Positions 7,218 to 14,659 are shown, counted from the first letter of the stretch. The stretch is DNA of 15,910 nucleotides from an uncultured Ruminococcus sp. (GCA_902766585.1 CACXDV010000085.1:1-15910), one strand, 5' to 3'. Translations and numbers: made by a program. Notes: a model not told the origin generated them from the sequence alone.

Positions 7218-7247
7218 TATTGTTGCCGGATAAGCGCTTAACTATAC
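7218..7247 (-). promoter_or_regulatory. Sigma-F-like (forespore) promoter upstream of the SpoIIQ-like gene
   Basis: Minus strand GTATA (7247-7243), 15 nt, then GGCAACAATA (7227-7218). This fits the B. subtilis sigma-F consensus GYATA-N15-GGNNANANTR at every defined position. Caveat: transcription would start near 7211, at the edge of the GGAGG ribosome binding site, leaving only about 12 nt of leader. Confidence 0.5.
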
Positions 7248-7286
7248 CGCAAAAGACGGGTTTTTCCGTATTTAATTCAAAAATCG

Positions 7287-7315
7287 TTGACAAAGCTCTG
7301 TTTTGCAATTATACT
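7287..7315 (+). promoter_or_regulatory. Sigma-A promoter of the ABC transporter gene
   Basis: TTGACA (7287-7292), 17-nt spacer, TATACT (7310-7315). The leader to the ATG at 7347 is about 25 nt and carries AAAGGAG. Confidence 0.85.
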
Positions 7316-7330
7316 AATGTAGTACAAAAT
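7312..7330 (+). promoter_or_regulatory. Possible operator dyad over the ABC transporter start of transcription
   Basis: TGTA-G-TACA (7318-7326) is a perfect 9-nt palindrome placed just after the -10 box, overlapping TACT-AATGT-AGTA (7312-7324). A repressor site here would block transcription start, but no regulator gene is adjacent and such short dyads arise by chance. Confidence 0.25.
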
Positions 7331-7346
7331 TAGAAAGGAGAATTCA

Positions 7347-10061
7347 ATGCTTCAGCTAAATAATATCAAAAAGGAATATGTCACCGGAGACCTCAGACAG
7401 ACTGCGCTTAATGATGTAAGCCTGAGCTTCCGTGACAATGAATTTGTGGCTATACTCGGTCCCAGCGGTTCGGGTAAGACCACACTGCTGAATATTGTCG
7501 GCGGACTTGACCGCTATGACAGCGGTGACCTGATAATCAACGGGATCTCAACAAAAAAATATAAGGACAGGGATTGGGATTCCTACCGCAACCATACGAT
7601 AGGCTTTGTATTTCAGAGCTATAATCTTATCCCACACCAGAATATCCTGTCAAATGTCGAGCTTGCGCTTACCATTTCGGGCGTGTCAAGAAGCGAAAGG
7701 AAAAAGCGCGCCGAGGAGGCTCTGGAGAAAGTCGGACTGAAGGAGCATATGCATAAGCGTCCGAATCAGCTTTCGGGCGGACAGATGCAAAGAGTTGCCA
7801 TAGCAAGAGCACTGGTAAACGATCCGGATATACTTCTTGCCGACGAACCCACAGGCGCACTTGACAGTGATACGGGTATTCAGGTAATGGATATGCTAAA
7901 GGAGGTCGCAAAGGACAGGCTTGTTATTATGGTAACTCATAATCCGGAGCTTGCAGAGAGCTATGCAAACCGTATAGTAAAGCTCTATGACGGAAAAATA
8001 ACCTCCGACTCAAATCCTTTCACCCCGGGAAGCAGTGAAGCCTCCGAGCCTCAGCACAAGAATATGGGAAAGACCTCAATGTCCTTCCTCACCTCTCTTT
8101 CACTCAGCTTCAATAACCTGAGGACTAAAAAAGGACGCACCATACTTACAGCCTTTGCAGGCTCTATAGGAATTATCGGTATTGCCCTCATACTTTCACT
8201 GTCAAACGGCGTAAATACCTATATCAATGATATACAGCGTGACGCTATGTCCTCATATCCGATAACCATTGATTCGCAAAGCATTGACCTCAGCGCACTG
8301 GTGGATATGTCAAATGAAAATGACGAAAAAGCCGGAAAACATGAAAAGGATGCCGTCTATGCGAATAATTCAAGCCTACAAAGCTTTTCCACCTTCACCT
8401 CAAGCATTACCACAAATAACCTTACAAAATTCAAAAAATATCTTGAGGAACCGGACTGCGAGCTTAAAAAGTATGTCGGCAAAAACGGTATCATATACAG
8501 CTATTCAACAAAATTCGGCGCTTACAGCTATGATCCTGACGGTGTGATAGTGAATCTTGACGGCACCGACCTCAACAGTGAATTGTCATCAGCCTTCGGA
8601 ATGAGCAGTGAGGGCGCATCAGGAGGCGGAATGTCCGTATTTTCAGCCATGTCCTCCGAAATGAATAAAAATAACCTCACCGAGCTTATACCCAACCCCG
8701 ACGGTAACGGAGTAAGCGATGCGATAAAGGAAAACTATGAGCTTATCTACGGCAAATATCCCGAAAGCTATGATGAGATAATAATGGTTCTCACAAAGCA
8801 GAATGAATTGCCCCTTACACTGTTCTATGAGTTAGGAATGTTGCCCTCAAAGGAATACAAGGATATGATCAAAAAGATCGGCAACGGAGAAAAGATCGAG
8901 TTTGACGAGAAAAAGTGGAGCTATGAGGATATATGCAAGGTACCTGTATATATTGTTCCCGCCTGTGATTATTATACTAAAGACGAAAACGGCACATTTA
9001 AAAAAATTCAGGATAAAAATGAACTCAGCAAGCTTACGGACAATGCAATTAAGCTTAAAATAACAGGTATCATCCGTCCCGTTGAGGACAGCAAGACAAA
9101 TCTTATATCTATGCCCTTAGGATATACAAAGGCGCTTACAGACTATCTTATTTCCTATGCCGACAACAGTGAGGCAGTCAAGGCTCAGAGGGAAAACAAG
9201 GATATCAACATTCTCAGCGGAGTAAGCTTTGCTCCGAAGAATGATGATGAAAAGATAGCTGATGTAAAGAGCTTCTGCAAGACTCTGCCCGTTTCAGAAA
9301 AGGCAAAAACACTCAAGGGCTATATGACAGGAGTTCCGGAGGATAAGATTCCTGATGAAACTGTTCTGGCACAGCAGTTTGACAAATATATCGAGTCTGC
9401 CGATAAAAACACACTTCTCGGCATATATGATATGTATATCTCTCCGGGAAGCTATGAAGAAAATATGAAAAACTTCGGCGTTGTAAGCAGAGAGGCTCCG
9501 TCCTCAATATCAATTTATGCCGATACCTTCGAGGCAAAGGACAGGATATCCGAATGTATAGAAAGATACAATGAAAAGGCTGAGGAAAATGACAAGATAA
9601 CCTATACCGATTATGTAGGACTGCTCATGTCCTCTATCACGACAATTATCAATGTCATTTCATATGTTCTGATAGCCTTTGTTGCGGTATCTCTTGTCGT
9701 ATCCTCTATAATGATAGGTATTATAACCTATATTTCCGTTCTCGAAAGGACAAAGGAAATAGGCATACTCAGAGCTATCGGCGCGTCAAAGAAAAACATT
9801 TCCCGCGTATTCAATGCCGAGACCTTCATAATAGGTCTTTGCTCCGGTGTTATCGGTATCGGCGTAACGCTTTTATTGCTGCTGCCTGCAAATGCGATAA
9901 TCCATGTCATAGCGGAAAGCAGCGATGTCAATGCGATACTTCCCGTAGGCGGCGCGGTAATACTCATTATCCTCAGTATAGTGCTTACCCTGATAGGCGG
10001 CTTCATACCCTCCAAAAAGGCTGCAAAGCAGGACCCTGTAAAAGCACTGAGAACCGAATAA
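7347..10061 (+). CDS. ABC transporter, fused ATPase and MacB/FtsX-type permease
   Basis: A 904-residue single-chain half-transporter. The N-terminal ATPase (1-225) has Walker A GPSGSGKTT (38-46), Q-loop Q90, signature LSGGQ (142-146), Walker B ILLADEP with Glu167 and H-loop His198. It is of the LolD/MacB class. The permease has a first helix at about 266-287, a large extracytoplasmic domain of about 475 residues, and three C-terminal helices (about 768-795, 825-850, 866-887) with the family motif ERTKEIGILRAIGAS (800-814). These mechanotransmission transporters do not move substrate through the membrane; they push or extract peptides, lipids or antibiotics at the outer surface. Candidate roles are antimicrobial peptide resistance or export of a toxin/peptide; the substrate is not readable. 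AGGAG lies 6 nt before the ATG. It is transcribed alone, divergently from the SpoIIQ-like gene. The outer domain is much larger than that of E. coli MacB. Confidence 0.92.
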   Translation: MLQLNNIKKEYVTGDLRQTALNDVSLSFRDNEFVAILGPSGSGKTTLLNIVGGLDRYDSGDLIINGISTKKYKDRDWDSYRNHTIGFVFQSYNLIPHQNILSNVELALTISGVSRSERKKRAEEALEKVGLKEHMHKRPNQLSGGQMQRVAIARALVNDPDILLADEPTGALDSDTGIQVMDMLKEVAKDRLVIMVTHNPELAESYANRIVKLYDGKITSDSNPFTPGSSEASEPQHKNMGKTSMSFLTSLSLSFNNLRTKKGRTILTAFAGSIGIIGIALILSLSNGVNTYINDIQRDAMSSYPITIDSQSIDLSALVDMSNENDEKAGKHEKDAVYANNSSLQSFSTFTSSITTNNLTKFKKYLEEPDCELKKYVGKNGIIYSYSTKFGAYSYDPDGVIVNLDGTDLNSELSSAFGMSSEGASGGGMSVFSAMSSEMNKNNLTELIPNPDGNGVSDAIKENYELIYGKYPESYDEIIMVLTKQNELPLTLFYELGMLPSKEYKDMIKKIGNGEKIEFDEKKWSYEDICKVPVYIVPACDYYTKDENGTFKKIQDKNELSKLTDNAIKLKITGIIRPVEDSKTNLISMPLGYTKALTDYLISYADNSEAVKAQRENKDINILSGVSFAPKNDDEKIADVKSFCKTLPVSEKAKTLKGYMTGVPEDKIPDETVLAQQFDKYIESADKNTLLGIYDMYISPGSYEENMKNFGVVSREAPSSISIYADTFEAKDRISECIERYNEKAEENDKITYTDYVGLLMSSITTIINVISYVLIAFVAVSLVVSSIMIGIITYISVLERTKEIGILRAIGASKKNISRVFNAETFIIGLCSGVIGIGVTLLLLLPANAIIHVIAESSDVNAILPVGGAVILIILSIVLTLIGGFIPSKKAAKQDPVKALRTE

Positions 10062-10083
10062 CAAATACTAATCCGCCGAATCC

Positions 10084-10141
10084 TTTACAATGTACAATGT
10101 GCAATGTGCAATGTACAATTTACAATGTGCAATGTACAATT
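10084..10141 (+). repeat. Short tandem repeat array, TGTACAAT family (copy 3)
   Basis: Seven successive units of AATGTACAAT, AATGTGCAAT and AATTTACAAT overlapping by shared AAT/CAAT, beginning about 20 nt after the ABC transporter stop codon. It is the longest copy in the window. Confidence 0.8.
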
Positions 10142-10157
10142 GTGATAATTCCGCTTT

Positions 10158-10196
10158 ATTCGTTTAAGTCAGAAGTCAGGAATCAGGAGTTAGCGC
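10158..10196 (+). repeat. Degenerate GTCAGAA/GTCAGGA direct repeats
   Basis: AGTCAGAAGTCAGGAATCAGGAG at 10168-10190 contains three near-identical 8-nt units, followed by a small GGAG-TTAGCG-CTCC hairpin (10186-10199). Its role is unclear; it sits between the TGTACAAT array and the terminator. Confidence 0.4.
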
Positions 10197-10249
10197 TCCG
10201 ACTTTTTACGAACATCCGCTTCCATTCCGCGCATATATTAATCAAATAA

Positions 10250-10293
10250 GACTGTTGTACACAAAGTGATTTAATGTACAACAGTCTTTTTTT
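10250..10293 (+). terminator. Terminator of the ABC transporter gene
   Basis: A 12-bp perfect stem (10250-10261 with 10275-10286, 13-nt loop) followed by T7 (10287-10293). It lies about 190 nt past the stop codon, beyond repeat copy 3. Confidence 0.9.
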
Positions 10294-10295
10294 AA

Positions 10296-10326
10296 TGTTC
10301 AATTTACAATGTGCAATGTACAATTA
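10296..10326 (+). repeat. TGTACAAT-family repeat (copy 4)
   Basis: GTTCAATTTACAATGTGCAA followed by TGTACAATTA, with the same orientation and unit order as the end of copy 3. Copies 3 and 4 bracket the ABC transporter terminator. Confidence 0.75.
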
Positions 10327-10355
10327 GGTTATCTAATTCATTCACAAACTAAAGA

Positions 10356-10476
10356 CTGAGGTTTAATTATTTAAGGCTGTCTGACTCATTAGCTATTGCA
10401 AGAGCGCAAGGAGAAGCAACAGAGCAATTGGTGGTATCACTGAACCTTTCAGAGATGTTGACGAGTTCTTTTAGCT
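10356..10476 (+). other. Unassigned stretch with short open frame, possible element arm or gene remnant
   Basis: One frame is open from about 10353 to a TAA near 10477 and reads LAIARAQGEATEQLVVSLNL then SEMLTSSFS. It has no ribosome binding site and no start codon before residue 35, so I do not call it a gene. It directly joins the hairpin module that follows and may belong to the same mobile or repeat unit. Confidence 0.3.
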
Positions 10477-10484
10477 AAAAAAAG

Positions 10485-10600
10485 CCTCCCCTGAAAGGGG
10501 AGGTGGCTTTTGCTCACGTCAGTGAGCAAAAGACGGAGGGGTTAAAAAGGGAAGGTGGACTTTTTGCTCACGTCAGTGAGCAAAAGACGGAGGGGTTTTT
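10485..10600 (+). repeat. Hairpin-rich intergenic element with an internal 36-bp duplication
   Basis: It starts with the hairpin CCTCCCC-TGAA-AGGGGAGG (about 10486-10502). A second hairpin follows, TTTTGCTCAC-GTCA-GTGAGCAAAA, then GACGGAGGGGTT. The block from the second hairpin onward occurs twice without mismatch, at 10508-10543 and 10562-10597, offset 54 nt. The sequence resembles dispersed palindromic intergenic elements common in gut Clostridia (from memory, not searched). No protein is encoded. Confidence 0.7.
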
Positions 10601-10629
10601 GGGCGAGGTGGAGAGGTTTTCAGGGAAAG

Positions 10630-10728
10630 TATGAGGTCTATGAGGTCATTTCCTAAAGTTCTCTATATAGTAATTTTTTTATTTTTTACCTATAGAAAAG
10701 TTTATATATTGACCTCTTCGACCTCATA
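10630..10728. repeat. 99-bp inverted-repeat element with TGAGGTC arms
   Basis: Arms of 19 nt: TATGAGGTCTATGAGGTCA (10630-10648) and, inverted, TGACCTCTTCGACCTCATA (10710-10728). They match at 16 of 19 positions. Each arm itself contains TGAGGTC or GAGGTC twice. The 61-nt centre is AT-rich (poly-T and ATATAG) and has no ORF. It could be a MITE-like remnant or paired protein-binding sites. Confidence 0.6.
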
Positions 10729-10838
10729 GTGAATTTTAAAACTTTATTATTACTTATACTTACCGGATACTAAAAAGTATGAAAAAGCAATATTACAGAA
10801 TAAAGCAGTTTATGCTGCAGCTCCTGACTCTTAAAAGG
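10729..10838. other. Spacer downstream of tex, no clear content
   Basis: AT-rich. On the minus strand a 4-bp GCAG-CATAAA-CTGC hairpin (around 10805-10820) with a short TTTATT tail is the only terminator-like structure after tex, and it is too weak to call. No ORF or RNA gene is recognised. Confidence 0.4.
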
Positions 10839-12980
10839 TCAGATTTTCATTGTAAGGGAAATTCTGCCCTTTTTCTCGTCAACAGAAAGGATCTTTACGG
10901 TAACGATATCACCGACACTAAGAACATCTGAGGGATGCTTTATTCTGGTCTTGCTGATCTGAGAAATATGCACAAGACCGTCCTGATGTACGCCGATATC
11001 CACAAAAGCGCCGAAATCAATTACATTGCGTACAGTACCCTTCATTTCCATGCCTTCCTTGAGATCCTTTATATCCATGACATCTGTTCTGAGTATCGGA
11101 GGAGGAAGCTCATCACGAGGATCTCTGCCCGGCTTCATAAGCTCTTTTACGATATCATTCAGGGTAGGCGCACCGATACCAAGCTCTCCGGCTGTTTTCT
11201 CAACGCCCATAGCCTTGACCTTATCTGCAAGTCCTGAAAGACTGCCCTTTTTAATGTCCTCTGAGGAATAACCGCACATTCCGAGAAGCTTTTTGGCTGC
11301 GCTGTAGGATTCCGGATGAACACCCGTATTATCAAGCGGATCATCACTTTCCGGTACTCTGAGGAAGCCGGCGCACTGTTCAAATGCCTTCGGTCCCAGC
11401 TTATCAACCTTTTTAAGCTCGGCTCTTGATTTGAAAATACCATTTTTCTCGCGGTAGCCGACAATATTTTCAGATACCCTCTTGTTGATTCCCGCAATAT
11501 GAGCAAGAAGTGAAGGAGAAGCTGTATTGAGGTCAGCGCCGACAGAGTTCACACAGTCCTCAACAACTCCGTCAAGTGCTGCGCTGAGCTGCTTTGCCGG
11601 CATATCATGCTGATACTGTCCGACACCTATTGACTGAGGATCAATTTTTACAAGCTCTGCAAGGGGATCCTGTAATCTTCTCGCAATAGATACTGCGCTC
11701 CTGAGTGTCAGGTCAAGGTCGGGCATTTCTGCTGCGGCAAGCTTTGATGCCGAATAAACAGATGCTCCCGCTTCGTTTACTATCATGTATTTTGTGTCAC
11801 CGCCTGTTTCCGAAAGCACCTCGGCGGTGAATTTTTCTGTTTCTCTTGATGCTGTGCCGTTGCCGATAGCTATAGCCTGAACATGATATTTCTTTATGAG
11901 TGATGAAAGCAGCTTCTTTGATTTTTCTATCTGAGCTTCACTGTGTGTCGGATAAATTACGGCTGTATCCATTACACGTCCGGTCGGATCAACAACTGCG
12001 ACCTTGCAGCCTGTACGGAAGCCCGGATCAAGTCCGATAGCTGTAAGTCCCTTTACAGGCGGCTGCATCAGAAGTCCTCTGAGATTGGTCTCAAAAACGG
12101 GTATCGAAAGTTCAACAGCCTTATCTGTAAGTTCACCGCGAAGCTCATTTTCAAGAGACGGGAAAAGAAGTCTTGTGTAGCTGTCCTCACAAGCCTGCTT
12201 TACGGTATCGCTCAGTTCGCCGTTACCCGTAACAAGAAGCCTGTTCATTATAGTAAGGCACTTTTCTGCGGGAATATCGATCCCGACCTTGAGAAAGCCT
12301 TCCTTTTCTCCTCGGTTGATAGCAAGAAGGCGGTGCGGGGGTATGCTCTTCATTTCCTCAGAATAATCATAATACTGTGAATATACGCTTTCCTTTTCCT
12401 CGTCAGTCGCTTTTGAGGAAAGATGTGCATTGAGGCGGATAATGTTTTTAAGGCGCTTGCGGATATCAGGATCATCTGATACATTTTCGGCTATGATATC
12501 CATTGCTCCCTGAATTGCATCCTCTGCTGAGGCAACACCCTTTTCTTCATCAATGTATTTTTCAGCCTCAGCAGCAAGTCCCTCTCCCTGCTGTGCCATA
12601 ATAAATTCAGACAGAGGCTCCAGTCCTTTTTCCTTTGCGATTGAAGCTCTTGTCCGGCGCTTCGGACGGAAGGGACGGTATATATCCTCAAGCTCCGAAA
12701 GAACTGTTGCCGCCTCAATTGAAGCCTTGATTTCATCAGTCATCTTTTCCATGCCGTCAATGAGGTTATATACCTCCTCACGGCGCTTATCAAGGTTCCT
12801 GAGATATTCAAGCCTATCGCTTACAGCACGGATAGTCTGGTCGTCAAGTGTGCCGTGCATTTCCTTACGGTAACGGGCAATAAAAGGGATCGTATTCCCG
12901 TCATCAAGCAGAGTGATGATATTCTGTACATATTCCGGCTTAATGCCAAATTCCTCTGATAATACCTTTACATGATCCAT
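10839..12980 (-). CDS. tex: Tex/YhgF family RNA-binding transcription accessory protein
   Basis: A 713-residue protein with the complete Tex architecture. The N-terminal helical Tex_N region includes the hallmark YRPFRPKRRTRASIAKEKGL (101-120). A YqgF/RuvX-like RNase H-fold domain begins at IGLDPGFRTG (315-324), with GNGTASRE (373-380) and VGQYQHD (453-459). A helix-hairpin-helix region covers about 483-560, and a C-terminal S1 RNA-binding domain about 640-713 (GTVRNVIDFGAFVDIGVHQD, then GLVHISQIS). Tex binds nucleic acids and RNA polymerase-associated complexes and affects transcription, toxin expression and stress tolerance in several bacteria; its biochemical role is only partly known. Length is slightly below E. 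coli YhgF (about 770) but all domains are there. AAGGAG lies 9 nt before the ATG. It is the last gene of a unit, 40 nt after the small membrane protein gene. Confidence 0.95.
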   Translation of the reverse strand: MDHVKVLSEEFGIKPEYVQNIITLLDDGNTIPFIARYRKEMHGTLDDQTIRAVSDRLEYLRNLDKRREEVYNLIDGMEKMTDEIKASIEAATVLSELEDIYRPFRPKRRTRASIAKEKGLEPLSEFIMAQQGEGLAAEAEKYIDEEKGVASAEDAIQGAMDIIAENVSDDPDIRKRLKNIIRLNAHLSSKATDEEKESVYSQYYDYSEEMKSIPPHRLLAINRGEKEGFLKVGIDIPAEKCLTIMNRLLVTGNGELSDTVKQACEDSYTRLLFPSLENELRGELTDKAVELSIPVFETNLRGLLMQPPVKGLTAIGLDPGFRTGCKVAVVDPTGRVMDTAVIYPTHSEAQIEKSKKLLSSLIKKYHVQAIAIGNGTASRETEKFTAEVLSETGGDTKYMIVNEAGASVYSASKLAAAEMPDLDLTLRSAVSIARRLQDPLAELVKIDPQSIGVGQYQHDMPAKQLSAALDGVVEDCVNSVGADLNTASPSLLAHIAGINKRVSENIVGYREKNGIFKSRAELKKVDKLGPKAFEQCAGFLRVPESDDPLDNTGVHPESYSAAKKLLGMCGYSSEDIKKGSLSGLADKVKAMGVEKTAGELGIGAPTLNDIVKELMKPGRDPRDELPPPILRTDVMDIKDLKEGMEMKGTVRNVIDFGAFVDIGVHQDGLVHISQISKTRIKHPSDVLSVGDIVTVKILSVDEKKGRISLTMKI

Positions 12981-13020
12981 TTTTCTTTTCTCCTTTTTAA
13001 TTCTGTACTAACCGACCGTA

Positions 13021-13704
13021 TCACAGGCTGAACGGGAAGCCCTCCTGTATTCCGAGATAAGATACGGTCAGGCGGTAATCATTTCCCGAACGGTGCTTTA
13101 TTGCATAAGGTCCCTTATGTGTAGGTACCTTTATAAGCCTTTTTGCGAAAATACCGTTTACGGTGTAAACGTCAATGTCATAATAAGTCGGCATTACAGT
13201 ATGAACCTCTTCATTAACATGGACAGTTTCGCTTTTTGCAACGGTAAATACTGTACCGTCGTCTGCCTTGGTCTCCTCAACGCTGTAAACATGATAGGAC
13301 GGATGAATAGTATCCATTATGCAAAGCGCAAGTATAAGTACGCTGATGACCGAAAGAACAATAAACCATATCTTATCCTTTTTTTGCTCTTTATTAAGCT
13401 TCTTTGCTGCGGAAACAGATATTCCGAGTCCTGCGAGCATGAACACACACGGCAGTATATAGGCAAAATGCAGATATGATGTATAGAACACCCCGCCAGA
13501 ATATATTTCCAGATTCATCAGGGTAAGAGCTGAATTGAACAAAAGCAGGAGCAGAAATACCCCCATGCTGAAATCATAGATAAGCTGTCCTTTTCGGTAG
13601 AGCTTATCCTTTTTCAGATCGATCACGGGTACAGCATTTTCCTCCGTACCTGCCTCTGCTGTTTCCTCAATGCTCTCATTCCGGGTGTTTTTTTCGTTTT
13701 CCAT
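13021..13704 (-). CDS. Unrecognised three-helix membrane protein
   Basis: A 227-residue protein that I do not recognise. It has an acidic cytoplasmic N-terminus (1-35, Glu/Asn/Thr-rich), transmembrane helices at about 44-64, 75-98 and 112-130, a basic loop between helices 2 and 3 (KKLNKEQKKDK), and a soluble C-terminal part (133-227). That part is rich in beta-prone segments (VHTVMPTYYDIDVYTVNGIF), probably extracytoplasmic if the N-terminus is inside. There is no signal peptidase site or catalytic motif that I can see. GGGAGG lies 9 nt upstream of the ATG. It sits 18 nt after the acyltransferase-like gene and 40 nt before tex, so it is probably cotranscribed; a partnership with the acyltransferase at the membrane is plausible but unproven. 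Confidence 0.85.
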   Translation of the reverse strand: MENEKNTRNESIEETAEAGTEENAVPVIDLKKDKLYRKGQLIYDFSMGVFLLLLLFNSALTLMNLEIYSGGVFYTSYLHFAYILPCVFMLAGLGISVSAAKKLNKEQKKDKIWFIVLSVISVLILALCIMDTIHPSYHVYSVEETKADDGTVFTVAKSETVHVNEEVHTVMPTYYDIDVYTVNGIFAKRLIKVPTHKGPYAIKHRSGNDYRLTVSYLGIQEGFPFSL

Positions 13705-13722
13705 TTTTGTTTACCTCCCTGT

Positions 13723-14529
13723 TTAATGATTAATATGTGATACAACAAACTTAACTCCCTCGCAAATACCGAATATTACGGGCTGATGAAGGAGATAGAT
13801 TATCAGCGCATATCTTCCCATGAGAGAGAAAAACGGGATATGCTTTTTATAGCTGAATTTCGGAAATTTCTTCTGTGCGGCAATCCTACCGAAGAAGCCT
13901 CCCGCAAAGAACAGGAAAAGCCATGGCATAAGCGGGAAATAATCCGAGGAAATAAAGCCTGCCTGCGGGAAGCCCAGCGGATAAAGAAAATCCGTTGTAT
14001 AAAGCCATGCAGGGACAGAAACGTTCCACAGATACGGTATGCCAAAGGTATGCTTGATACTTATATCCATAGTCAGGACAAAAAGAACAACTTCAAGCAA
14101 AAAGCCTAACCACAGAGGTATAAGCTTATTGACCTTTGTAAGAATACCGTAAAGCATCATGCAGATAGAAAGCATATGCAAAATGCCGAAGCGTATGACT
14201 GCGCTGTTCCCTACGGCAATAAATGATACGAATGTCACTATATAGGAGATAAAAAACAGCTTTGCTCCTCTTTCGATATTAGAGTGGCTCAGATTTGAGG
14301 ATATGCCCGAAATGAAAATAAACGCGCCCGCAAAAAACGGCTCGGCAGGGGTAAAGAAATTCAGAAGCCACATTCCCCAGCTCCAGTTGAAAAATATCCC
14401 TATGGTATAGAAGGCATGGTAAAAAACCATACAGAACACGCAAAAGCCCCTTATCTCGTCAAGCAGGTGAATACGAGGCTTGCCCTTTGGTTTTGATTTT
14501 TCCTTATATTCGGAAGTCGCTTCCGGCAT
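13723..14529 (-). CDS. Heparan-alpha-glucosaminide N-acetyltransferase-like (DUF1624) membrane protein
   Basis: A 268-residue polytopic protein of the HGSNAT/DUF1624 family, membrane acyltransferases that pass an acetyl group from cytoplasmic acetyl-CoA to a sugar outside. Family landmarks: LLDEIRGFCVFCMVFYH (22-38) with a conserved Arg and His38 in helix 1, FISGISSNLSHSNIERGAKL (72-91), and FGILHMLS (114-121) with His118. About seven hydrophobic segments follow, ending with LLHQPV (246-251). A bacterial acceptor such as a cell-wall or capsular sugar is likely, but unknown. The start at 14529 is chosen because AAGGAGG lies 8 nt upstream. An in-frame ATG at 14562 would add 11 residues and has only a G-run in front of it. 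It is the first gene of the unit with the three-helix protein and tex. Confidence 0.85.
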   Translation of the reverse strand: MPEATSEYKEKSKPKGKPRIHLLDEIRGFCVFCMVFYHAFYTIGIFFNWSWGMWLLNFFTPAEPFFAGAFIFISGISSNLSHSNIERGAKLFFISYIVTFVSFIAVGNSAVIRFGILHMLSICMMLYGILTKVNKLIPLWLGFLLEVVLFVLTMDISIKHTFGIPYLWNVSVPAWLYTTDFLYPLGFPQAGFISSDYFPLMPWLFLFFAGGFFGRIAAQKKFPKFSYKKHIPFFSLMGRYALIIYLLHQPVIFGICEGVKFVVSHINH

Positions 14530-14630
14530 TGTTTTATCCTCCTTAATGAAATAGGTTCCCATTTCAAATCCCCCCTGTCATTTGTAGATACTGATATTCC
14601 GAAGGGTAATAAACGCAAATGCTACGTTCT

Positions 14631-14659
14631 ATTATAGCATTATTTTTCAGAGATATCAA
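14631..14659 (-). promoter_or_regulatory. Sigma-A promoter for the acyltransferase-tex unit
   Basis: Minus strand TTGATA (14659-14654), 17 nt, TATAAT (14636-14631), with TGC directly before the -10 (extended -10). The leader to the ATG at 14529 is about 95 nt and contains a small AACG...CGTT hairpin; I see no recognisable riboswitch. Confidence 0.8.

Noticed and set aside
9839..10249. 136-codon plus-strand frame running past the end of the ABC transporter gene
   Set aside because: Overlaps the transporter in another frame, and its last third is translated TGTACAAT repeat (repeated QCTI/NVQC); no ribosome binding site.
10084..10326. Possible CRISPR array
   Set aside because: The units are only about 10 nt, contiguous and degenerate, with no spacers of constant length and no cas genes nearby.
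10790..10838. Terminator after tex
   Set aside because: Only a 4-bp stem and a broken T run; not enough to support.
11943..12380. 145-codon plus-strand frame
   Set aside because: Antisense shadow of tex.
14529..14624. Riboswitch or attenuator in the 95-nt leader of the acyltransferase unit
   Set aside because: Only one tiny hairpin and no terminator/antiterminator pair or known riboswitch motif is visible.
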